Assembly: GCA_937916565.1 (NCBI GenBank)
Contig: CALFSR010000180.1
Coordinates: 1 to 5,769 of the forward strand
DNA length: 5,769 nt
Direction: 5' to 3'
From: an uncultured Bacillota bacterium
GTDB taxonomy: Bacteria; Bacillota; Limnochordia; Limnochordales; ZCTH02-B6
Program-made: the position numbers and the translations under genes
In this document: positions 1-5,769 of the stretch, piece after piece
Numbering within the stretch: the first letter of the stretch is position 1
Layout of the letters: each line of letters opens with the position of its first letter
The notes under the pieces: model-generated
The model's input: only the letters and a program-made list of their open reading frames with translations
Database searches by the model: none
What the model was told of the DNA's origin: nothing

Positions 1-969
<969 letters not shown>

Positions 970-982
970 GCGGGTCGCCGTC

Positions 983-1000
983 TTGGCGGGCAGCCGCCAA
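983..1000. terminator. Small intergenic hairpin just after the acyl-CoA dehydrogenase stop
   Basis: TTGGCGG (983-989) and CCGCCAA (994-1000) form a 7-bp inverted repeat with a 4-base loop, 13 bases after the stop at 969. No T-run follows on either strand, so it is not a classical intrinsic terminator. It could protect the 3' end of the mRNA or act together with the stronger hairpin at 1032-1058. Its role is inferred from position only. Confidence 0.35.
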
Positions 1001-1031
1001 CCCCAAGGATGCCAAGTGTGACTGACGCGTT

Positions 1032-1058
1032 GCGGCGCCCGGGAATCCCGGGCGCCGC
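1032..1058. terminator. Probable bidirectional terminator hairpin between convergent genes
   Basis: Bases 1032-1043 pair perfectly with 1047-1058: a 12-bp stem made only of G and C around the loop AAT. It lies 62 bases past the acyl-CoA dehydrogenase stop and 31 bases past the mrpG stop, so it can serve both converging transcripts. Neither side carries a real U-tract; the + side has only TTT at 1062-1064. It therefore resembles the U-poor, GC-rich terminators seen in high-GC bacteria. The structure is seen directly; its terminator function is inferred. Confidence 0.6.
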
Positions 1059-1089
1059 CGGTTTCCAGGGGGTGCTTTTGACCGCGCCC

Positions 1090-1443
1090 CTACTCCACCG
1101 CTTCCTTGTGCTCCATGTGCCGCTCTTCGGCGTCGTCCCGGTCGTAGTCCTCCGGCGGGCGAACATTGGTAATGTAGGCGGCGCGAGCCAGCATCTCCGT
1201 GCCCAGCGGCACCGTCAGAAAAAGCCCGAGGATAGCCAGCACGGGCCGCCACAGCGCCTGGTCGTGGCGGGCGGACAAATACACGGCGCTCGCGACAAGC
1301 ACCGTGGCAACGCCGAGGGTGCTGGGAACGCTGGCCGCGTGCACACGGCTCCAGAAATCGTGGAAGCGGGCGACACCGACCGCGCCCGCCAAGATCAGAA
1401 ATGCACCGGCCAGCATGAGCGAGCTAGTTAGTATCTCGACCAA
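1090..1443 (-). CDS. mrpG: Mrp cation/proton antiporter subunit G
   Basis: Small membrane subunit of the Mrp antiporter complex (MnhG/PhaG family), related to part of NuoJ of complex I. With the chosen start it has 117 residues, typical for the family. Three hydrophobic segments lie at about 5-24, 41-58 and 66-88. Between the first two is the family signature, here RFHDFWSRVHAAS...TLG (residues 26-44), where many homologues have RLPDxYxRLHAAT. The last 20 or so residues form a charged, strongly acidic tail. The TTG at 1443 is preferred because AAAGGGTGA (1457-1449) sits 5 bases upstream; the GTG at 1452 (120 residues) falls inside that ribosome binding site and has none of its own. The start overlaps the end of mrpF by 20 bases (29 with the GTG), indicating translational coupling. 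It is the last gene of the operon and ends in TAG. Family call is secure; the exact start is less so. Confidence 0.93.
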   Translation of the reverse strand: MVEILTSSLMLAGAFLILAGAVGVARFHDFWSRVHAASVPSTLGVATVLVASAVYLSARHDQALWRPVLAILGLFLTVPLGTEMLARAAYITNVRPPEDYDRDDAEERHMEHKEAVE

Positions 1444-1705
1444 TGATGTCACCCTTTACGATGAACTTGGCCACGACGACGCTGAACACGAAGGGCACCA
1501 GCGAGATCATCAGGACCAGGTCCAAGTGGACCACCGTCGCGTCCCGGATCGCCTCCACCGCGATCATCGCCACCAGGTTGGCCGACAACGTGTCAAAGGC
1601 CGCCGTCCGGTCCAGCACCGTCGGCCCCCGCAACACCCGGAAAGCGCTCAACAACAGCGACAGGCCGATCATCGCCTGCGCCACGGTCGCCGCCCATTCG
1701 ACCAT
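1424..1705 (-). CDS. mrpF: Mrp cation/proton antiporter subunit F
   Basis: Small integral membrane subunit (MnhF/PhaF family) of the Mrp complex, 93 residues, the usual size. Three hydrophobic segments at about 5-22, 38-53 and 60-84 are visible. The family signature RGPTVLDRTAAFD (residues 26-38) follows the first segment, with D32, R33 and D38 as the conserved polar positions, and D62 lies at the start of the third segment. The ATG overlaps the mrpE stop by one base (TAATG), and a near-perfect Shine-Dalgarno GGAGGTGA (1720-1713) stands 7 bases upstream, so the start is well supported. In the assembled complex MrpF sits with MrpE and MrpG, and all subunits are generally needed for full antiport activity; that is family knowledge, not seen here. 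The stop is TAG. Confidence 0.96.
   Translation of the reverse strand: MVEWAATVAQAMIGLSLLLSAFRVLRGPTVLDRTAAFDTLSANLVAMIAVEAIRDATVVHLDLVLMISLVPFVFSVVVAKFIVKGDIIGRDTN
1449..1457 (-). promoter_or_regulatory. Ribosome binding site that favours the TTG start of mrpG
   Basis: AAAGGGTGA, the same nine bases used in front of mrpC, ends 5 bases before TTG 1443 and swallows the alternative GTG at 1452. In mrpC the same motif is 6 bases from its ATG, so the geometry agrees with the TTG start. Confidence 0.6.
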
Positions 1706-2178
1706 TACTCCGTCACCTCCAAGAGCAAGTCTTCAAACCGCTCCTTGGACGCCCGCACCGCCTCCAGGTCGTTGAGATCGAGACAGTGGATAAAGATCTC
1801 GCTCCGGTCATGGCTGATGTCGATGGGCACGGCGCCCGGGGTTAAGCTGAGCAGGTGGGTCAGCGCAGCGATGGCGGTGTCGCTTCTAAGGCGCAGCGGC
1901 AACGCCACGACCCCCGGCCGGTGACTAGGTCTTGGCGCCGTTACGATGCGCACGACGAAGTTCGCCGCTTTGACCAGTTCCCCCACAAAGACAAGGATGA
2001 ACTTGACAAAGGCCACAACCCGGTTAATGTAAAACGGCTGGCTCGTGCCTTTCGTCAAGGCGTACAAGATCAGGCCGCCCACGATGGCCCCGGCGACGAT
2101 GTGGTACCAGGCGGACGAAGCCCACAGGGCCATCCAGCCCAGGGTGATCAGGATGTGGATCGGGAGCTGCTGCCACAC
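1705..2178 (-). CDS. mrpE: Mrp cation/proton antiporter subunit E
   Basis: MrpE (MnhE/PhaE family), 157 residues, close to the roughly 158 residues of Bacillus homologues. Hydrophobic helices near the N-terminus cover about residues 4-21, 23-38 and 48-72. A soluble C-terminal domain follows with the typical block LTHLLSLTPGAVPIDIS and, a little later, EIFIHCLD. The start is taken as GTG at 2178: a purine-rich ribosome binding site AAGGGGGG (2193-2186) lies 7 bases upstream, and translation then begins directly at the first helix. The frame stays open further back to an ATG at 2217, but that would add 13 basic, non-membrane residues (RRRTGCKGG), overlap mrpD by 26 bases and have no such site. 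The spacing to the mrpD stop is 13 bases, the longest gap between genes in this operon. The subunit is thought to help assembly and stability of the complex. Confidence 0.95.
   Translation of the reverse strand: MWQQLPIHILITLGWMALWASSAWYHIVAGAIVGGLILYALTKGTSQPFYINRVVAFVKFILVFVGELVKAANFVVRIVTAPRPSHRPGVVALPLRLRSDTAIAALTHLLSLTPGAVPIDISHDRSEIFIHCLDLNDLEAVRASKERFEDLLLEVTE
1713..1720 (-). promoter_or_regulatory. Ribosome binding site of mrpF
   Basis: GGAGGTGA, eight bases complementary to the usual 16S rRNA 3' end, lies within the last codons of mrpE and 7 bases before the mrpF ATG. It is the strongest such site in the operon and fixes the mrpF start. Confidence 0.85.
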
Positions 2179-2185
2179 CGCGGGT

Positions 2186-2193
2186 CCCCCCTT
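2186..2193 (-). promoter_or_regulatory. Ribosome binding site that selects the GTG start of mrpE
   Basis: AAGGGGGG, beginning in the mrpD stop codon, ends 7 bases before the GTG at 2178. It supports the 157-residue form of MrpE over the 170-residue form from the ATG at 2217. Confidence 0.7.
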
Positions 2194-3703
2194 ACAACCC
2201 GTACGACGACGGGTCAAACTCGCCGAGCACGGCCCGGATGTACGCCTGGCCGCTCAGGAGCTGGTCGGCCGCTGCCGCAGCGTAAAAGTGCAGCTGCTGC
2301 GCCCCAAGGCCCATGGCCACCGACACGACCAGCAGGCCCGCGATAGGGATCAGCATGGCGCGGAACTCGTGGCTGTGCTTGTTGACCAGCCGGTCTCCGA
2401 GCACCTCGCCCCAAAAGGCCAGGCGGAAAACTTTGATGACGGCATACAGCGTACCTAGGCTGACGACGATGGCAACGGCTGCGGTCGCGAACCGCTCGCT
2501 TTCGAGGGCAGCCTGCACCAGGGCGATTTTGCCGAAAAACCCCGACAGGGGCGGTACGCCGACGAGGGCGAGGGCCGCCACCAGGTACGTCACCCCGAGA
2601 GGCCCATGGGTCGTGAGCAGCCCGCCCATGCGCAAAAGGTGCGTCGTCCCCGCTACCCGCTCCGCGGCGCCGGCGCACAAAAAGAGAGCCGTCTTGACCA
2701 CCATCTGGTGCACCACGAATAGAACGGTCCCGGCGATCCCGAGGGGCGTGTAGAGCGCGATGCCAAGCAGCATGTACCCGATCTGGCTGACGATATCGTA
2801 GGCCAGCAGGCGCTTAAAGTCCGCCTGGCCCACGGCACCGACGATGCCGATGATCATCGTCGCGAGCGCGAGCCAAAGGAGCAGCCCATGATGGGTAAAC
2901 GCCGGATCCTCCACAAAGAGCAGAGTGTATGTGCGCAAGATCGCGTAGATGCCGACCTTGGACAAGACGCCGGCGAAAAACGCCACAGCCGCGGCCGGCG
3001 CGGCCGTATACGTCTCGGGCAGCCATACGTGCAGCGGCACAACCGCTGCTTTAAGGCCAAACACGACGAGGAACATGCACGCGATCACCGTCAGCCACCC
3101 GCCCGAATCCGACAGGCTGATCCGCACGGCCAGGTCCGCCATGTTCAAGGTGCCGTACGTGCGGTACAGCGCGCCGACGCCCAGAAGGAAAAAGCCCGAG
3201 ACGACGCTGTTGATCAGGACGTACTTGAGCGTCTCCCGCAACTGTCGCCGGCGGCCGCCCAAGGCGGCCAGCAGGTAGCTCGACATGAGCATTAGCTCGA
3301 AAAAGACGAACAAGTTGAAGATGTCGCCGGTGAGAAACGACCCGTTGACGCCGACCAGCAAGTATTGAAACCCCGGGTAGAAATAGTGCTCCTCCTGCGC
3401 CCGCGTAAGGCTTGGGAACGCGAACAGAAGAACCGCGAGCGCCGCCATCGCGGTGAACGCCACGAATGCCGCGCTGGTCAGATCGGCAACCAGCGTGATG
3501 CCGAACGGTGCCGCCAAGTTGGCCGCGTACAGGACCTGGACTCCCTCGGTCCACACCTGGGCCGCTAGCTGCAACGCGACCGCGAGGACGAGCGCCACCG
3601 ACACGAGGCTGATCAGGCGCTGCAAGGCGAGGCGCCGGGTGAGCATGAGGATGGCCCCCGCCGCCAGGGGAACCACGATGGGCGCGACAACCAGGTTATT
3701 CAT
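2192..3703 (-). CDS. mrpD: Mrp cation/proton antiporter subunit D
   Basis: One of the two large antiporter-like subunits (NuoL/M/N, proton-conducting transporter family), 503 residues with about 14 hydrophobic segments, full length for MrpD. Charged residues of the ion path are visible: E136 in NLFVFFELMLMSSY, K218 in FGLKAAVVPLHVWLP, K249 in GVLSKVGIY, H332 and K337 in VVHQMVVKTALFLCAG, and K392 in GVPPLSGFFGK. The first three correspond by motif to the essential Glu and two Lys of complex-I antiporter modules. The DFKRLLAYDIVSQIGYMLLG block (295-314) is also characteristic. The ATG overlaps the 3' end of mrpC by 8 bases (ATGAATAA), with GGGGGTGGAG (3714-3705) immediately upstream. The presence of mrpE, F and G downstream separates it from NuoN/NuoM of complex I. 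Cation preference (Na+, K+ or others) cannot be read from the sequence. Confidence 0.97.
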   Translation of the reverse strand: MNNLVVAPIVVPLAAGAILMLTRRLALQRLISLVSVALVLAVALQLAAQVWTEGVQVLYAANLAAPFGITLVADLTSAAFVAFTAMAALAVLLFAFPSLTRAQEEHYFYPGFQYLLVGVNGSFLTGDIFNLFVFFELMLMSSYLLAALGGRRRQLRETLKYVLINSVVSGFFLLGVGALYRTYGTLNMADLAVRISLSDSGGWLTVIACMFLVVFGLKAAVVPLHVWLPETYTAAPAAAVAFFAGVLSKVGIYAILRTYTLLFVEDPAFTHHGLLLWLALATMIIGIVGAVGQADFKRLLAYDIVSQIGYMLLGIALYTPLGIAGTVLFVVHQMVVKTALFLCAGAAERVAGTTHLLRMGGLLTTHGPLGVTYLVAALALVGVPPLSGFFGKIALVQAALESERFATAAVAIVVSLGTLYAVIKVFRLAFWGEVLGDRLVNKHSHEFRAMLIPIAGLLVVSVAMGLGAQQLHFYAAAAADQLLSGQAYIRAVLGEFDPSSYGL

Positions 3704-4043
3704 GCTCCACCCCCGTCAACGACGCCACGTCCGTCGTGGCATGGTCCTCAAAGGTCCGGTAGCCGAGGGCCAGCAGCAAGGCGAAAACGCCCAGGCTGAT
3801 GACGATGGCGGTCAATATAAGCGCCTGCGGTATCGGGTCCATGACCGGAGCAGGCATACTCCCGTCCTCGGCCAAGATGGGCGGGGCCCCGGGCGCCACA
3901 CCGCCCCACATGAACAGCGCGATGTTGATGCCGTACCCAAGCAGCACCGATCCAACGATGACCCGCAACAGCTCCCGGGTAAGCAGCAAGTAGACGGCGC
4001 TGCCGACGACGACCCCAATGGTGATGCTCAGCAATATTTCCAT
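3696..4043 (-). CDS. mrpC: Mrp cation/proton antiporter subunit C
   Basis: NuoK-like small membrane subunit (MnhC/PhaC family), 115 residues, normal size. Three hydrophobic helices lie at about 2-21, 27-46 and 70-92. The second carries RVIVGSVLLGYGINIALF, and the third follows the family motif DPIPQALILTAIVI (68-81). Between them is a Pro/Gly-rich loop (about 47-66) of a kind common in this family. In the complex it is expected to sit between the MrpA and MrpD antiporter modules, as NuoK sits beside the antiporter subunits of complex I. The ATG starts 6 bases after the mrpA-B stop; GGAAAGGGTGA (4060-4050), which includes that stop codon, is its ribosome binding site. The TAA stop lies inside the start of mrpD, giving tight coupling of the two products. 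Confidence 0.96.
   Translation of the reverse strand: MEILLSITIGVVVGSAVYLLLTRELLRVIVGSVLLGYGINIALFMWGGVAPGAPPILAEDGSMPAPVMDPIPQALILTAIVISLGVFALLLALGYRTFEDHATTDVASLTGVEHE
3705..3714 (-). promoter_or_regulatory. Ribosome binding site of mrpD
   Basis: GGGGGTGGAG lies inside the last codons of mrpC, with its GGGGGTG core 4 bases and its final G 1 base before the mrpD ATG at 3703. It is a G-rich variant of the Shine-Dalgarno sequence. Confidence 0.6.
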
Positions 4044-4049
4044 CCCGCG

Positions 4050-4060
4050 TCACCCTTTCC
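4050..4060 (-). promoter_or_regulatory. Ribosome binding site of mrpC, overlapping the mrpA-B stop
   Basis: GGAAAGGGTGA contains the TGA stop of the fused mrpA-B frame as its last three bases and ends 6 bases before the mrpC ATG. This arrangement lets ribosomes finishing MrpA-B restart on mrpC. Confidence 0.75.
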
Positions 4061-5769
4061 CGCTCACCGCGCGGGCTTCCACGATCCGCTTGATGTGGTC
4101 CTGTTCCAGCGGGATGCCGTCGGACATGGCTGCCACCAGCCAATGAATCGCGCCAAAGACAGCGAACGCCACACCCAGGTCAAACAGGGCGGCCGACGCC
4201 AGCTCCACTTCGCCCGTCCGCGGCACGAAGAAGTGCACGAAGGCGTGGGTCAGGAAAGGTTTGCCCACGGCGACCCCCGCGAGGCCGACGACTGCGATGA
4301 TGAGCAACCCGGTGCCGATAATGTAGCGCGGGTGCACGGGCACCATGGCCATGGCCGCCGTCCGCTCATACGCAAGGGCCCAAACGACCACGGCCGAGGC
4401 GGCCATAACGCCGGCGGCAAACCCGCCGCCCGGGTGGTTGTGGCCCCGGAAGAAAAGATACAGCGAAAACACCAGCACCATATAAAACAGCACCCGGGAA
4501 ATGGCCGGGACGATGACAGGGTTGATCAGGAGGGGGCTTTGGCGCATGACAACGCCGCCCTGCTCGCGCCGGGCTGCGACCAGCGTGTAGACCGCGACGG
4601 CAGCGAGGCTGAACACCACGGTTTCAAAGACGGTGTCAAAGCCCCGGAAGTCGACGATCATCACGTTGACGACGTTGCGGCCGCCGCCCAGGGCATAGCT
4701 GTTCTCGAGGTAAAAGTGGGAAATGGAGGAAAACAGCCGGTTGCCCTGGGCAAGCCATGTGACGCCCGCGGCTACCGCGCCTGCCAGAACGGCCACGGCC
4801 ACGTTGCGCCGCTTCACCTTGGCCTCCGTCCAGCGGTGCCGGAGCGCCGGCAAAAATCCAAAGGCGAGAAACAGCGGGATGACCGAGACCGTCTCAACGA
4901 TGGTCTGCGTCAGGGCAAGGTCCGGCGCGTTCCAAAGAAACCAGAGCACGGCCACGGCAAACCCGACGGTGGCCAGGCCCAGCGCCATGGAGATGCGCAA
5001 AGCCGCTCCCGCCGTCAGCAGCGCTCCACCCATCAGGATCAGGCAAATAACTAGTTCGAGCCAGCTGACGGGACTTACCGCGGCCAGGGCGGCCCACCGG
5101 CCGGGCAGTCCGCTGCGGACGGCCGCGATGGCGATCAGCCCCATGGCAAAGACCAGGATGTAAGCGAAATAGTCGCCGACGCGCCCGGTCATCCAGCGCC
5201 GGGTAAACGCCCGCGCCGTGAGCTCCAAGCGGGACACGAGCCATTCGTAGACGGTGTTGGTATTGACCCGGCCGCCGCTCACCCGCGCCAGCACCGGCAA
5301 TAGGCGGGGCAGCTGCCAGTACACGAAGGCACCAAGCCCGAGCGCCGCCAAGCTCATGCCGAGGGCCGGCGTCACGCCGTGCCATAGGCCAAGGTGCACC
5401 TGGGCGGGCCGCCCGAGCAGCGACGCCACCGCCGACTGCACAATCGTCCCCTCCACCAGCTGCGGGCGAAGACCGAGCGCCACGATGAACAGCGCCAGCA
5501 CCGCCGGCGGCGCGAGGAGCGGCCAAGGCGCTTCATGGGGGGGCTTGGGCGCTCCGGTCGTCGGCTCACCCAAAAAGATCTTCACGGTGAGAATCAAGCA
5601 GTAGGCGGTGGTAAACACGCTGCCGGCGACCGCCAGCACGGGCAGGAGGGTCGTAAACCAGTTGGCGGTCACCGGCGGGTGCAGGAGGGCCTCCAGGACC
5701 ATCTCCTTGCTCACAAACCCATTGAGCAGCGGCACGCCCCCCATGGAAAAAGCCCCCAGGAACATGAGC
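4050..5769 (-). CDS. mrpA: Fused Mrp antiporter subunits A and B (N-terminus beyond window edge)
   Basis: The frame is open to the right edge, so the ATG at 5765 is internal and roughly 330 or more N-terminal residues are missing. Counting from that Met, 571 residues are visible. They begin in the last helices of the NuoL-like module (AFSMGGVPLLNGFVSKEM, conserved K20). A MrpA-specific tail follows: a DUF4040/MbhD-like segment at about 235-305 (WNAPDLALTQTIVETVSVIPL; D282, E291) and a MbhE-like segment at about 320-396 (NVVNVMIVDFRGFDTVFE; D372, D377, E381). From about 407 the sequence is a complete MrpB: SLYLFFRGHNHPGGGFAAGV (435-453), HPRYIIGTG and LFDLGVAFAVFGA (527-539). No stop separates the two parts, so this is a natural A-B fusion as in rhizobial PhaAB and actinobacterial systems. 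An in-frame ATG at 4547 could allow a separate MrpB, but no good ribosome binding site precedes it. The stop is TGA, just before mrpC. Confidence 0.95.
   Translation of the reverse strand, partial: LMFLGAFSMGGVPLLNGFVSKEMVLEALLHPPVTANWFTTLLPVLAVAGSVFTTAYCLILTVKIFLGEPTTGAPKPPHEAPWPLLAPPAVLALFIVALGLRPQLVEGTIVQSAVASLLGRPAQVHLGLWHGVTPALGMSLAALGLGAFVYWQLPRLLPVLARVSGGRVNTNTVYEWLVSRLELTARAFTRRWMTGRVGDYFAYILVFAMGLIAIAAVRSGLPGRWAALAAVSPVSWLELVICLILMGGALLTAGAALRISMALGLATVGFAVAVLWFLWNAPDLALTQTIVETVSVIPLFLAFGFLPALRHRWTEAKVKRRNVAVAVLAGAVAAGVTWLAQGNRLFSSISHFYLENSYALGGGRNVVNVMIVDFRGFDTVFETVVFSLAAVAVYTLVAARREQGGVVMRQSPLLINPVIVPAISRVLFYMVLVFSLYLFFRGHNHPGGGFAAGVMAASAVVVWALAYERTAAMAMVPVHPRYIIGTGLLIIAVVGLAGVAVGKPFLTHAFVHFFVPRTGEVELASAALFDLGVAFAVFGAIHWLVAAMSDGIPLEQDHIKRIVEARAVSGKG

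Noticed and set aside
1009..1431. + strand open frame starting in the convergent gap and running opposite mrpG
   Set aside because: No ribosome binding site or family resemblance; it reads through the terminator hairpin and is low-complexity, so it is treated as a shadow of mrpG.
1199..1924. + strand open frame opposite mrpE, mrpF and mrpG
   Set aside because: Composition is Arg/Ser/His-rich with no domain, and it lies antisense to three genes with clear family motifs and matched ribosome binding sites.
2179..2217. Longer form of MrpE from the ATG at 2217
   Set aside because: The added 13 residues are basic and unlike MrpE N-termini, the overlap with mrpD is larger, and the good ribosome binding site fits the GTG at 2178.
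3453..5054. 533-codon open frame on the + strand, opposite mrpD, mrpC and mrpA-B
   Set aside because: Its product is a hydrophilic string rich in His, Arg, Gln, Gly and Asp with no recognisable domain, and it crosses three well supported genes. This is typical of a high-GC antisense shadow frame.
5537..5543. Run of seven G on the + strand inside mrpA-B, as a possible frameshift
   Set aside because: The protein reads smoothly on both sides of it (a Pro-rich loop between helices), so there is no sign of a broken frame.
1090..5769. Complex I (nuo) or membrane-bound hydrogenase (mbh) cluster
   Set aside because: Some subunits resemble NuoL, NuoN, NuoK and Mbh proteins, but the order A-B-C-D-E-F-G with typical MrpE, MrpF and MrpG and no hydrogenase or quinone-site subunit fits a stand-alone Mrp antiporter. 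Genes beyond the right edge cannot be excluded.

Overview
The window is GC-rich and holds two convergent blocks: the 3' end of an acyl-CoA dehydrogenase gene on the + strand (1-969), and a nearly complete operon on the - strand (5769 down to 1090) for a multisubunit Mrp-type cation/proton antiporter. The GC-rich codon use, strong AAGG/GGAGGTGA-type ribosome binding sites and a FadE/YusJ-like acyl-CoA dehydrogenase with an extra C-terminal helical domain suggest a high-GC, possibly thermophilic, member of the Bacillota. That placement is inference; no rRNA or marker gene is present.

Layout: the acyl-CoA dehydrogenase enters from the left edge already open and stops at 969. A 120-base convergent intergenic region follows (970-1089) with two hairpins, one a 12-bp all-GC stem that probably terminates both transcripts. 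From there to the right edge everything is the - strand antiporter operon. Read in its own direction the order is mrpA-mrpB (one fused frame, N-terminus beyond the right edge), mrpC, mrpD, mrpE, mrpF, mrpG. The genes are separated by 13 bases or fewer or overlap by 1 to about 20 bases, so translational coupling is very likely. The promoter lies outside the window.

Function: the Mrp subunits form one membrane complex related to the membrane arm of respiratory complex I. MrpA and MrpD are the NuoL/M/N-like antiporter modules, MrpC is NuoK-like, MrpG and part of the MrpA tail are NuoJ-like, and MrpB, E and F are accessory membrane subunits. The complex uses the proton motive force to expel Na+ (sometimes K+ or other cations) and supports pH and salt homeostasis. 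The main unusual feature is the in-frame fusion of MrpA and MrpB, which gives a six-gene operon of the type known from rhizobial Pha systems and from actinobacteria, in place of the seven-gene Bacillus layout. I found no CRISPR array, tRNA, rRNA, mobile element or undescribed system; the long + strand open frames opposite the operon look like high-GC shadows.
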